Assembly (NCBI GenBank): GCA_016865505.2
Contig: AP025252.1
Coordinates: 2,666,001 to 2,730,000, forward strand
Direction: 5' to 3'
DNA length: 64,000 nt
Source: Bryobacterales bacterium F-183
GTDB taxonomy: Bacteria > Acidobacteriota > Terriglobia > Bryobacterales > Bryobacteraceae
Shown here: piece by piece, positions 7,971 to 16,530 of the stretch
Position numbering within the stretch: position 1 is the first letter of the stretch
Layout of the letters: each line of letters begins with the position of its first letter
Made by a program: the position numbers and the translations under genes
Notes under the pieces: generated by a model
Told to the model about the DNA's origin: nothing
The model's database searches: none
Seen by the model: the letters and a program-made list of their open reading frames with translations, nothing else

Positions 7971-9116
7971 ATGGAGTTCGAGCACACAGCGGAACAACTG
8001 CAGTTACGGCGGGCCGTACGCGAGTTCGCTGAGGCGGAGATCAAGCCGCATGTGCGCGAATGGGACGAGAATAGCGTCTTTCCGCTCGAGACCGTCAAGA
8101 AGTTGGGGCAACTCGGGTACCTGGGCGCGATCTTTCCTGAAAAGTACAACGGGTCAGATTTTGGCTACATCGAGTACGCCATCCTGATTGAAGAATTGGC
8201 GCGTGTCGATCCTTCTGTGGGTCTCATTGTCGCGGCGCACAATTCCCTATGCTGCAACCACATTTATCTGGCGGGAACCGAAGAGCAGAAGCAAAAGTAC
8301 TTGACCAAGCTTGCCACGGGCGAGTGGATCGGCTGTTGGTCATTGACTGAGCCCGAGGCTGGGTCCGACGCCGGTGGTACAAGGTCGCAAGCAGTTGCGG
8401 CGCCGGATGGTGGCTGGATTCTGAACGGAGCCAAGACCTTCACGACGAACGTCCACTATGCGGATGTAGGCGTAGCGATGGCGGTTACGGATCGCGCGGC
8501 GCAGTCTCACGGCGTGTCAGCGTTCATCCTGGAAAAAGGTATGTCTGGCGTGCGTTCCGGCAAGAAAGAAGACAAGCTTGGTATGCGTGCGTCCGATACG
8601 GGCGAGATGATTTTTGAGAATTGTCATGTCGGCCCCGATCAGATGTTAGGTAAGCCTGGCGAAGGTTTCGTGGATGCCCTTCGTATTCTCGATGGCGGTC
8701 GCATATCGATTGCGGCGCTATCGGTGGGGATCGCACAGGGTGCGTACGAGGCGGCTTTGAAGTACGCCAAGCAGCGCAAACAGTTTGGGCGGCCCATTTC
8801 AGAGTTTCAGGCGATTCAGCATAAGCTCGCGGACATGGCGACGGGCATCGAAGCATCGCGCCTGCTGACGTATCGCGCCGGGTATCTGAAAGACCAAGGG
8901 AAGCGGATCACGAAAGAATCGTCGATGGCGAAGTTGTTCGCTAGTGAAGTTGCGGTGGATGTTTGCAATGAGGCGGTGCAGATCCACGGTGGCTACGGCT
9001 TTACCAAAGACTACCCGGTGGAGAAGTTCTATCGCGACGTAAAGCTGTGCACCATTGGAGAAGGTACTAGCGAGATTCAACGGATGGTGATCGCGCGGCA
9101 ACTGCTCAAGGATTGA
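7971..9116 (+). CDS. Acyl-CoA dehydrogenase (short-chain/butyryl-CoA type)
   Basis: This 381-residue FAD enzyme oxidises acyl-CoA to the trans-2-enoyl-CoA, passing electrons to ETF. Motifs are complete: an N-terminal helical domain, the [19 protein letters not shown]/substrate site, [10 protein letters not shown], the [11 protein letters not shown] segment, and the C-terminal [19 protein letters not shown]. The catalytic base is E364 in GEGTSEIQ, the position used by short- and medium-chain enzymes. Its length is standard. It lies between the Gfo/Idh gene and mtnP with only 15 bases before the latter. No other beta-oxidation gene is nearby, so its substrate (butyryl-, branched-chain or other acyl-CoA) cannot be fixed. 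Confidence 0.93.
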   Translation: MEFEHTAEQLQLRRAVREFAEAEIKPHVREWDENSVFPLETVKKLGQLGYLGAIFPEKYNGSDFGYIEYAILIEELARVDPSVGLIVAAHNSLCCNHIYLAGTEEQKQKYLTKLATGEWIGCWSLTEPEAGSDAGGTRSQAVAAPDGGWILNGAKTFTTNVHYADVGVAMAVTDRAAQSHGVSAFILEKGMSGVRSGKKEDKLGMRASDTGEMIFENCHVGPDQMLGKPGEGFVDALRILDGGRISIAALSVGIAQGAYEAALKYAKQRKQFGRPISEFQAIQHKLADMATGIEASRLLTYRAGYLKDQGKRITKESSMAKLFASEVAVDVCNEAVQIHGGYGFTKDYPVEKFYRDVKLCTIGEGTSEIQRMVIARQLLKD

Positions 9117-9131
9117 GACAATAGTTGCTGC

Positions 9132-9995
9132 ATGCAATCGGCAAACATCGGGATCATAGGTGGTAGCGGGCTCTATTCGATGCCCGGCTTTGAGGCGCAG
9201 GAAGAGGTATCGCTTGAGACGCCCTGGGGCAAACCCTCTGATCCATACATCGTTGGAACACTGAGCGGCAAGAAGGTCGCGTTTTTGGCCCGTCACGGCA
9301 AGGGCCACCGGTACTCTCCATCTGAGCTGAACTATCGCGCGAACATCTTCGGCATGAAGATGCTCGGTGTGAAGCATATCCTGTCACTGAGCGCGGTTGG
9401 CTCGCTGAAGGCGGAGCACGAGCCTCTACAGTTTGTGATCCCGGATCAATTTGTGGATCGTACGATGGGCCGCGCCTCGACGTTCTTTGGTGACGGCATC
9501 GTGGCGCACATTGGCTTCTCCGATCCTGTCTGTGATCCACTCGCGGACCTGGTGCATGAGACCGCCAAGGCCCTGGACGGCATCGTGACCAAGAAGGGTG
9601 GTACGTACCTTTGCATGGAAGGTCCGGCGTTCTCGACCAAGGCGGAATCGGAACTGTACCGGACCTGGGGCATGGACGTGATCGGCATGACCAACCTGCA
9701 AGAGGCCAAACTGGCTCGTGAGGCGGAGATCTGCTACACGACCGTCGCGATGGTGACGGATTACGATTGCTGGCATCCGGATCATGATGCGGTGACGGTG
9801 ACGGACATCATCGCCAACCTGGTGAAGAACGCGGAGAACGCCCAGAAACTGGTGAAGGCCGTTGTCGCCAAGATTGACGACGGGATCGTCTGCAAGTGCC
9901 ATTCTGCGTTGAAAAATGCGGTGATCACGTCCAAGGATGCGATGCCCGAAGCGACCAAGAAGAAGCTGGAACTACTGATTGGAAAGTACGTATAG
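9132..9995 (+). CDS. mtnP: S-methyl-5'-thioadenosine phosphorylase
   Basis: This 287-residue cytoplasmic phosphorylase cleaves methylthioadenosine to adenine and methylthioribose-1-phosphate in methionine salvage. Features seen are the phosphate site [10 protein letters not shown] near the N-terminus, [21 protein letters not shown], the LSAVGSL strand, the substrate loop [19 protein letters not shown], and [20 protein letters not shown] with the TDYDCWH segment typical of MTA phosphorylase rather than purine nucleoside phosphorylase. No other methionine-salvage genes are adjacent. Its 3' end overlaps the TTG start of the next gene by 17 bases. Confidence 0.94.
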   Translation: MQSANIGIIGGSGLYSMPGFEAQEEVSLETPWGKPSDPYIVGTLSGKKVAFLARHGKGHRYSPSELNYRANIFGMKMLGVKHILSLSAVGSLKAEHEPLQFVIPDQFVDRTMGRASTFFGDGIVAHIGFSDPVCDPLADLVHETAKALDGIVTKKGGTYLCMEGPAFSTKAESELYRTWGMDVIGMTNLQEAKLAREAEICYTTVAMVTDYDCWHPDHDAVTVTDIIANLVKNAENAQKLVKAVVAKIDDGIVCKCHSALKNAVITSKDAMPEATKKKLELLIGKYV

Positions 9996-11103
9996 GGCGC
10001 TGCTGGCGCACTGTCTGGACGGTTCGCAATGGCCCGCGGCGCTGCTCGATGAAGCTCGCCGCGGGCTTGCCACGCTGGAAGGCAGCCGGCAGTTTTTCGG
10101 TATCGTCATCGAGCGATTGGGGGACCTGTTTGAGCCCCGGCTTTGCGATGTCTATGCGCGGTTGATGGCTGACGTACTAGGCGATGGGTCGCTTGCGGAT
10201 CGCTATCTTCGTGTTCGTGAGGTACGGCCGGTCGGCGACGTTGAACCGTCGCAGGTAATTGTGCTGTCGCGTGTCACGCTAGGCGCCGACGTGGCCGTCA
10301 CGAGTGTAGTCCTAGATGCGGCAAAGCGGCGATTTCCTCGCGCTCGGGTGTTCCTCGCCGGACCTCGCAAGAACTGGGAGTTGTTCGCCGCGGACCCGCG
10401 GATCGAGCACTGGGATGCGCCGTACGGACGCTCTGCCTTGTTTGCCGATCGTATCGCTGCGCGTCCATGGTTTGGCGATGCGCTCGTGCTGGATCCGGAC
10501 TCGCGGTTGTCGCAGTTGGGTATGTTGCCGGTCACCAATGGTGAGTACCGTTTGTTCGAAAGCCGCGGGTTCGTTGGGGACGGTGCGTTGCCCGAGTTGG
10601 CGTCGCGGTGGTGTGAACTGACGCTGGGCGTGGGCGGCAAGCCCTATGTCGCACCTCTTCCTGCCGCTGGCGTGGATCCTGCGTCAGCGACCGCGAACCT
10701 TGGGGTTGGTGAGAATCCGGACAAGCGCATCGCAGATCCGTTTGAAGCGGAGTTGCTAGCCGAGTTGCCCGACGATACGTTGATCGATCTCGGCGGGTCA
10801 GAGGCTGAGGCACAGCGCGTACGCAAAGCTGCCGGACCGATAAAGCGCCTGTTTCAAGGCAGTTTTGCCGATTTTGCCTGGTTGATTCAACAGTCCAGGC
10901 TCTATGTTGGCTATGATTCGGCGGGGATGCACGTAGCTGCCGCTTGCGGCGTACCCTTGCTGTGCGTGTTCGCCGGTGCCTTGAACGAACAGTTCTTTGA
11001 ACGCTGGAAACCCACGGGCGATGGACCTATTGAGATCGTTCGCCCGGGACCAGATGTCCTTACGCAATCACGCCGTGCAGTACAGAGCCTTCTACATCGG
11101 TGA
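9979..11103 (+). CDS. Glycosyltransferase family 9-like protein (heptosyltransferase fold)
   Basis: This 374-residue protein is translated from a TTG at 9979 inside mtnP; no ATG gives a better start. The C-terminal half carries the GT9 donor-site signature [19 protein letters not shown] followed by VPLLCVFAG, as in ADP-heptose:LPS heptosyltransferases. The N-terminal half has the weaker strand pattern [20 protein letters not shown] in place of the usual start. It would transfer a sugar onto lipopolysaccharide core or another glycan at the cytoplasmic face of the membrane. Because the N-terminal domain is divergent, the donor sugar is uncertain. Its end overlaps the opposing DUF1501 gene by 44 bases. 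Confidence 0.75.
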   Translation: MESTYRALLAHCLDGSQWPAALLDEARRGLATLEGSRQFFGIVIERLGDLFEPRLCDVYARLMADVLGDGSLADRYLRVREVRPVGDVEPSQVIVLSRVTLGADVAVTSVVLDAAKRRFPRARVFLAGPRKNWELFAADPRIEHWDAPYGRSALFADRIAARPWFGDALVLDPDSRLSQLGMLPVTNGEYRLFESRGFVGDGALPELASRWCELTLGVGGKPYVAPLPAAGVDPASATANLGVGENPDKRIADPFEAELLAELPDDTLIDLGGSEAEAQRVRKAAGPIKRLFQGSFADFAWLIQQSRLYVGYDSAGMHVAAACGVPLLCVFAGALNEQFFERWKPTGDGPIEIVRPGPDVLTQSRRAVQSLLHR

Positions 11104-12391
11104 GACGGAAGTCGCGACCGCTGTAGCGATAGGTAAGGCGCGTGTGATCGAGCCCCATCAGATGCAGTACCGTCGCCTGAATATCATGCGGATGGACGGG
11201 CTTCTCTTCCGCTTTAAAGCCGAAATCATCCGTCGCGCCGTACACTGTGCCACCCTTGATGCCGCCGCCGGCCATGATCATCGAGAAGCCATGGTTGTTG
11301 TGGTCACGCCCGAATTGCACAGGAACGAGGCCTGAAGTTTCCACCGTCGGTGTACGGCCGAACTCGCCGCCGACGATCACGATCGTGTCCTTGAGGAGAC
11401 CTGAGGACTTGAGGTCCGCGATGAGTGCCGCGATGGCGGGATCTGCGCCAGCGGCGAGCTTTTTGTGGGTCATGATGTCTTCATGGTTGTCCCACGGCTG
11501 CCCGTTGCCATAGTAGATCTGCACCATTCGGACGCCCTTCTCCACCAGGCGGCGCGCCATGATGCAGCCGCGGCCGAAGTCTGTGTCGCCGTAGCGCTCA
11601 ATCTCCTGCGGCGTCACCTTGCTCTTGATGTCCAGCACCTCTGGCGCTTCGGTCTGCATGCGATAGGCGGTTTCCATCGCCTTGATGCCCTGGTCGTCCT
11701 TGTTAAGCTTGCCTAGCAGATCGAGTTGACGGCGCTGCTCTTCGAGCGAACGCTTGCCACGTACGAAAGGCACGAGCTTTTCGATCTCGCGTTCGTTACT
11801 TGCGAGATGGACGCCTTGGTACTCGGAAGGCAGAAACGTCGAACTCCAAAGCTGGGGTCCAATAATCGGCACGCCGGGACACATCACCACAAAGCCCGGA
11901 AGGTTGCGATTCTCGGTCCCAAGGCCATACGTAAGCCACGACCCCATCGACGGGCGACCCGGCAACACGTGGCCACAGTTGAGCATGAACAACGACGGCT
12001 CATGGTTCGGGCGCTCGGTGTGCATCGAACGAATCACTGCAAACTCGTCGATATGCTCGGCCGTTTTGGCAAAGATCTCGCTGACCTCGATGCCGCTTTG
12101 GCCGTACTTTTTGAACTGGAACGGCGAGCCAAAGGCGTTGCCAGTGCGGCGCTCGGTCTTGAGGTTGCTCACGGGCAGTGGCTTGCCGTTGTACTTGGTG
12201 AGCATCGGCTTGGGGTCGAAGCTATCCACTTGCGACAGGCCGCCGTTCAAGAACAGATAGATGACGTGCTTTGCCTTGGGTGTGTGGTGTGGACCTGCAG
12301 CACCCGGCGTAGCAGCCATGGCGCGCGATGCCAAGGCTCCGAAGCCGCAGCCAAACGTAGCGAGCATTTCCCGGCGGTTGATGATCTTCAT
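11060..12391 (-). CDS. DUF1501 domain-containing protein, Tat-exported (pair 1)
   Basis: This 443-residue member of the alkaline-phosphatase/sulfatase-like DUF1501 family begins INRREMLATFGCG, a twin-arginine type signal. It has the conserved blocks VIYLFLNGGLSQVDSFDPKP, a MARRLVEKGVRMVQ-like region, NHEDIMTHKK, VVGGEFGRTPTVE, DHNNHGFSMIMAGGGIKGG and the C-terminal [19 protein letters not shown]. The family is exported and its function is unknown. It lies 12 bases behind the PSD1-type gene at 12404-14806, the pairing seen throughout Planctomycetes, Verrucomicrobia and Solibacteres, and the two probably act together. Many histidines and aspartates suggest a metal-dependent hydrolase fold. Confidence 0.92.
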   Translation of the reverse strand: MKIINRREMLATFGCGFGALASRAMAATPGAAGPHHTPKAKHVIYLFLNGGLSQVDSFDPKPMLTKYNGKPLPVSNLKTERRTGNAFGSPFQFKKYGQSGIEVSEIFAKTAEHIDEFAVIRSMHTERPNHEPSLFMLNCGHVLPGRPSMGSWLTYGLGTENRNLPGFVVMCPGVPIIGPQLWSSTFLPSEYQGVHLASNEREIEKLVPFVRGKRSLEEQRRQLDLLGKLNKDDQGIKAMETAYRMQTEAPEVLDIKSKVTPQEIERYGDTDFGRGCIMARRLVEKGVRMVQIYYGNGQPWDNHEDIMTHKKLAAGADPAIAALIADLKSSGLLKDTIVIVGGEFGRTPTVETSGLVPVQFGRDHNNHGFSMIMAGGGIKGGTVYGATDDFGFKAEEKPVHPHDIQATVLHLMGLDHTRLTYRYSGRDFRLTDVEGSVLHGVIA

Positions 12392-12403
12392 AACTCGTCA
12401 GTC

Positions 12404-14806
12404 TCAGTTCAAGTACAGGAATTCGTCGGAGCTGTAGAGCACCTGCAGGTACTCAGGCAAAGTCCCTTTTGCAGAGGTCAAAAAGGTGTTGGCCAACTGC
12501 TTTTCTTTCGAGGTCGGTTCGCGCTGGAAGAGTATTCTGTACGCTGCCGTCACGCGGTCTTTCTCATTTTCGATACGCTTGGCAAGGTCATCGCAGGCTT
12601 GCATCACGATGGGGCTGTTCAGCAGAAACAGGCGTTGCAACGGTACATCCGTGGTGATGCGCTGTTCGCTTGTCTGATTCGGATTTGGGAAGTCGAACAA
12701 GGCGAGCATGGGGTCCAGACGGCGGCGGCTCACACTGCCGTACAGTGTGCGGCGGCGGTTCTTTTCCGTGATCGGTTCGGCATCGCCGCCGATCTTGGTG
12801 TCGAGCGAGCCGGACGTGAACAGCAACGAGTCGCGCATCGCCTCAGCGTCAAGGCGGCGACGCTCGGAGCGAGCGGTCTGGTAGGCCTGCGACAACAGGA
12901 TTTCACGGTGCAGCTTTTTGACAGACCAGCCGTTGTCCATGAAGCGGAATGCCAGAAAGTCCAACAGTTCGGGGTTCGTCGGTCTCTCACCGAGGTTGCC
13001 GAAATTGGACGGTGTTTTGACGATGCCTTCGCCAAAGTGCTCCAGCCAAATGCGGTTCACCATGACGCGGGCGGTAAGCGGGTTGTCGCGGCTGGCGACC
13101 TTTTCCGCGAGTTCCAGGCGGCCGCTACCGGTGGTGAGCGCGCCTCCCCCAAGCGCTGTGAGGAACACGGGCGGTGCCTCCTCGCCAAGATTCTGCGGGT
13201 TGCCACGGATGTGGATCTTCATCACCTTGCGATCCTTTTCAGGCTTGTCCGCGATGCCATGCAGGAACGGGTACTGCTTGGGCAGGGCCTTTTTCGCCTC
13301 TTCTACACGCTTGGCGAGGTATTCGTGGTGCGCCTTAAACTCACCTGTCAGATACGGCGGCAACTTGGCTGCAGTGACCGTGTAGACGCCGTTGTTGTGG
13401 TAGAAATCGCGCCACAGGAAGAACTTTTCGCGAGCCAGCGAGAGTAGATTCGCCTGCGACAGATCCTCTCGGTTCGGGGCGCTGCCCAGGGTGATATGGT
13501 TCTTGTCGTCGACGTCCTTCTTCTCGGCGTCGGTTTCCAGTAACAGTTTTTGGAAGTCTTCCGGCTTGGTGCTGGCATCCAGGTACTTGTGTTCGCGATT
13601 GGTTCGGGCGAGGTACTTCTTCCATCGCTCCAGTACGTCTTTGTCGAGGCCGTCTGCCGGGCCGGTGCCTCGCGCAGCCTCGAGAAAGCGCGCGGTCTGG
13701 TGCGTAAAGATGTTGGCGAGCGCTCCGGCTTGGACGTTTTCAAAGTCCTTCAAATCCTTCTCGCGAGCCTCAAGGTCCTTCTTCTTGCGGTCGTACTCGT
13801 CTACGATCGCCTTTTCCGCCAGCGGATACTCGTGCAGTTCGGTGTTATTGAAGACGCCTTGCAGCGCGTAAAAGTCCTTGGTCGGAATAGGGTCGAACTT
13901 ATGATCGTGGCACTGGGCGCAGGCGACCGTAAATGCCATAAAACCACGGGTGGTCACGTCAACGCGGTCATCCTGGAACTCGGGACTCAAGCCGTAGAAG
14001 CCGAGCGCGGGCAGCAGGTCGGGCCGATTCTTCATCGCATCAGCCGCGATGTGCGCTTTGACGAACGTATCGTACGGCAGGTCATCGTTGAAGGCTTTGG
14101 TGACCCAGTCGCGATAGTACTTGGCGTTGGGGCGAGGAGCGTCGCGTTCGGAGTCGAGTTTATCGTCGGAATAGCGCGCTACATCCAGCCAGTGGCGACC
14201 CCAGCGCTCTCCATAATGCGGCGATGCCAACAGGCGATCCACCACTTTGGCGTACGCATCGGGCGCTTTATCCGCGAGGAAGGCGTCCATCTCAGCGGGG
14301 GTCGGGGGCAGGCCGGTGAGGTCGTAGGTAACGCGACGCAGAAGAGTTCGCTTATCGGTTTTGGGTTGGCTGGCGGCGGCCTTTAGGATGTCGTCGATGG
14401 ACTTGGATTTTGGCGGAGCTACCGGTTGCAGTGACCAAAGTTTCTCTGCAGTCGCGGGCGCTTTTGCATCAGTCCACTTGGCCCCGTCTTTGATCCAGGT
14501 TTCGAAGTCCGCGATGACGTTGTCCGGCAGCTTGCCACCGGAAGGCGGCATCTTCAGGTGCGGGTCTTCCTGGCGGATGGCTTTCACCAGCAGGCTTTCG
14601 GAAGGAGTCCCCGGCTTGATGGCTGGGCCGGACTTGCCGCCGGCGAGTAGCGCGGCGCGGCTGGAAAGGTCGAGTCCGCCCATCTTGGACTTGGTGTGGC
14701 AGGCAAAGCAATTCTTTGCCAACACCGGGCGGATCTTCATTTCGAAGAAGTCCGAAGCGGCGACAATAGAGGGAAGCGCCGCACACAATAGCAGCCCTCT
14801 TTTCAT
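12404..14806 (-). CDS. Planctomycete-type cytochrome / DUF1549 / DUF1553 protein (PSD1, pair 1)
   Basis: This 800-residue exported protein has a signal peptide (about residues 1-17) followed by a PSCyt1 c-type cytochrome domain with one haem site, CFACH, at about residues 33-37, and the MPPSGGKLP methionine region. DUF1549 (PSCyt2) follows with YDLTGLPPTPAEMDAFLAD, HYGERWGRHWLDVARYSD and a second conserved CAQCHDHKFDPIPTKD. A charged spacer with coiled-coil character comes next, then DUF1553 (PSD1) with NPLTARVMVNRIWLEHFG, TPSNFGNLG and LLLNSP-type segments near the end. Function is unknown; the haem suggests periplasmic redox chemistry. It is the first gene of a two-gene operon with DUF1501 and depends on cytochrome c maturation, encoded at 33.7-39.4 kb. 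Confidence 0.92.
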   Translation of the reverse strand: MKRGLLLCAALPSIVAASDFFEMKIRPVLAKNCFACHTKSKMGGLDLSSRAALLAGGKSGPAIKPGTPSESLLVKAIRQEDPHLKMPPSGGKLPDNVIADFETWIKDGAKWTDAKAPATAEKLWSLQPVAPPKSKSIDDILKAAASQPKTDKRTLLRRVTYDLTGLPPTPAEMDAFLADKAPDAYAKVVDRLLASPHYGERWGRHWLDVARYSDDKLDSERDAPRPNAKYYRDWVTKAFNDDLPYDTFVKAHIAADAMKNRPDLLPALGFYGLSPEFQDDRVDVTTRGFMAFTVACAQCHDHKFDPIPTKDFYALQGVFNNTELHEYPLAEKAIVDEYDRKKKDLEAREKDLKDFENVQAGALANIFTHQTARFLEAARGTGPADGLDKDVLERWKKYLARTNREHKYLDASTKPEDFQKLLLETDAEKKDVDDKNHITLGSAPNREDLSQANLLSLAREKFFLWRDFYHNNGVYTVTAAKLPPYLTGEFKAHHEYLAKRVEEAKKALPKQYPFLHGIADKPEKDRKVMKIHIRGNPQNLGEEAPPVFLTALGGGALTTGSGRLELAEKVASRDNPLTARVMVNRIWLEHFGEGIVKTPSNFGNLGERPTNPELLDFLAFRFMDNGWSVKKLHREILLSQAYQTARSERRRLDAEAMRDSLLFTSGSLDTKIGGDAEPITEKNRRRTLYGSVSRRRLDPMLALFDFPNPNQTSEQRITTDVPLQRLFLLNSPIVMQACDDLAKRIENEKDRVTAAYRILFQREPTSKEKQLANTFLTSAKGTLPEYLQVLYSSDEFLYLN

Positions 14807-14832
14807 GCACAGCTAGTCTATCCGATCGCCAC

Positions 14833-15159
14833 ATGTTGGAAGTCACGGTTTTGTCACTGTTCATCTTTGCGGCGTTCGCCGGGTCGTTGTTGGTGAACGT
14901 GCTGCGTGTGCGACGGGACGAACGGCAGGAAAAGGCGCTAGCGGACCTTTTGGCAGGATGTTCAGGGCAGCCTGCCGTTGCGCTGGTGCGTTTGCTCGGC
15001 GACCCCTATGAAATCGAGAAGGCCGCGCCTGGGCGGGAACTCTACATCTGGAAGTTTCCCCCGGCCGTTTTGTTGCCTCGCGGCCGGGGATTGTTGATTC
15101 TGCTGGCGACGATCGACGAGGGTTGCCTTACGTCGGCCAAGTGGAAGCGGCAGCTATAG
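14833..15159 (+). CDS. Small membrane-anchored protein of unknown function
   Basis: This 108-residue protein has one N-terminal transmembrane helix (about residues 4-24, VTVLSLFIFAAFAGSLLVNVL) followed by a charged stretch RVRRDERQEKA, which suggests an N-out/C-in anchor. The C-terminal part reads VRLLGDPYEIEKAAPGREL then YIWKFPP, faintly like the small BamE/SmpA-type fold; this is not strong enough to name it. The gene is divergent from the PSD1 gene with only 26 bases between, has a weak ribosome site, and its end overlaps the opposing DAHP synthase gene by six bases. I do not recognise it further. Confidence 0.6.
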   Translation: MLEVTVLSLFIFAAFAGSLLVNVLRVRRDERQEKALADLLAGCSGQPAVALVRLLGDPYEIEKAAPGRELYIWKFPPAVLLPRGRGLLILLATIDEGCLTSAKWKRQL

Positions 15160-16494
15160 CGAGCTCATCTTCTTGGCGATGAGCATCGCGATTTCAAGCG
15201 CCTGCTCGTAGTTCAGGCGGGGGTCCACCTCGCTCTTGTATGCGCGCTTGAGGTCCTGTTCGGTGAGGTTCCTGGCGCCGCCCACGCATTCCGTGACGTT
15301 CTCGCCCGTGAGTTCGATGTGTACGCCACCGAGGTGCGTGCCGCAAGCCTTGTGGATCTCAAACGACAGCTCCAGCTCGCCAAAGATATCCCGGAAATCG
15401 CGGGTCTTGATACCTTCGGACGTCGGATGCGTATTGCCGTGCATGGGGTCGCAAATCCACAACACCTGCTTGCCGCTTTGGCGAACCGCTTTGATGATGC
15501 CCGGTAGTGCGGACTCAATCTTGGCGCGCCCGACTCGATGGATGATGGTTAACCGACCAGGTTCGTTGTCCGGATGCAGAGTGTCCAGCAGACGCTTTAG
15601 GTGGTCCTCGCTCAGCGACGGACCGACCTTGATTCCAATGGGATTGGCGATGCCGCGGAAGTACTCGATATGGGCGCCGTCCGGATTGAGCGTACGAGCA
15701 CCGATCCATGGAAAGTGCGTGGACAGGTTGTACCACTTGTTCTGCAAGCCCATGAAGTGCGTCTGTGCTTCTTCGTACGGCAGCAGCAAACCCTCGTGAG
15801 CGGTGAAGAAGTCCACCCAGTTCATTTCGCCGGTGTGGACGCCGAGTACGCTTTCCATGAAGCGAAGCGAATCGGCGATGCTGCGAACCATGTCGCGATA
15901 CTCGGCGGCGAGCGGAGAATGATCGACAAAGTCGAGGTCCCAGTACTCGGGGTGATGCAGGTCGGCAAAGCCACCGCGTACCATGGCGCGGAGGAAGTTG
16001 AGGGTCAGAGCCGCGCGCTCGTAGCCCAAAACCATTCGGGATGGGTCGGGGATGCGGGCTTCTGCCGTAAACTCGGGCCGATTCACCACATCGCCGCGAT
16101 AGCTGGGGAGCGCGACGCCGTTTCGGGTTTCCAGATCCTCCGAGCGGGGCTTGGCGTACTGTCCGGCGAAGCGGCCCACGCGAGTCACTGGCTTCTTGCC
16201 GCCGTTGATGAGCACCAGGCTCATCTGCAGCAGGATCTTCAGCTTGTTGGTGATGGAAACGGTAGTGCAGTCGTCAAAACGCTCGGCGCAGTCGCCGCCC
16301 TGCAGGACAAAGCGATTGCCCGCGGCAGCTTCCGCCAACTGCTTTTGCAAAGAGCCGATCTCCCAGGCGGTGACGAGCGGAGGCAGGGCCGACAACTTGC
16401 GGATGGCAGCGCTGAGTGCGTCAGGATCGGGGTAATTGGGTTGTTGAGTGGCCGGCTTCAATCGCCAGGAATTGCGGGCCCAGTCTTTGGTCAC
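15154..16494 (-). CDS. 3-deoxy-7-phosphoheptulonate synthase, class II (plant/actinobacterial type)
   Basis: This 446-residue enzyme condenses PEP and erythrose-4-phosphate, the first step of the shikimate pathway. It is the class II type, recognised by FVLQGGDCAERF with metal ligand C69, RVGRFAGQYAKPRS, LPSYRGDVVN, the WVDFFTAHEGLLLPYEEA block, ANPIGIKVGPS, and the C-terminal metal site HGNTHP plus GGVHIELTGENVTEC. The N-terminal extension (WARNSWRLKPATQQPNYPD) is typical of this class. It stands alone on the minus strand between two plus-strand genes, without other aro genes. Confidence 0.95.
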   Translation of the reverse strand: MTKDWARNSWRLKPATQQPNYPDPDALSAAIRKLSALPPLVTAWEIGSLQKQLAEAAAGNRFVLQGGDCAERFDDCTTVSITNKLKILLQMSLVLINGGKKPVTRVGRFAGQYAKPRSEDLETRNGVALPSYRGDVVNRPEFTAEARIPDPSRMVLGYERAALTLNFLRAMVRGGFADLHHPEYWDLDFVDHSPLAAEYRDMVRSIADSLRFMESVLGVHTGEMNWVDFFTAHEGLLLPYEEAQTHFMGLQNKWYNLSTHFPWIGARTLNPDGAHIEYFRGIANPIGIKVGPSLSEDHLKRLLDTLHPDNEPGRLTIIHRVGRAKIESALPGIIKAVRQSGKQVLWICDPMHGNTHPTSEGIKTRDFRDIFGELELSFEIHKACGTHLGGVHIELTGENVTECVGGARNLTEQDLKRAYKSEVDPRLNYEQALEIAMLIAKKMSSL

Positions 16495-16530
16495 GAATTT
16501 TCATCGTGCCATACTGTGAGTGAACCCGGC

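Noticed and set aside
9132-9995. Purine nucleoside phosphorylase instead of MTA phosphorylase
   Set aside because: The TDYDCWH segment and overall motif order fit MTA phosphorylases better.
11726-13447. 573-codon plus-strand open frame
   Set aside because: It is antisense to the PSD1 and DUF1501 genes of pair 1, whose domain motifs are unmistakable; long antisense frames are common in GC-rich DNA.
15601-16530. N-terminal 310 codons of the long open frame ending at 18903
   Set aside because: They lie antisense to the class II DAHP synthase gene, have no recognisable protein features, and a clear signal peptide starts at 16531.
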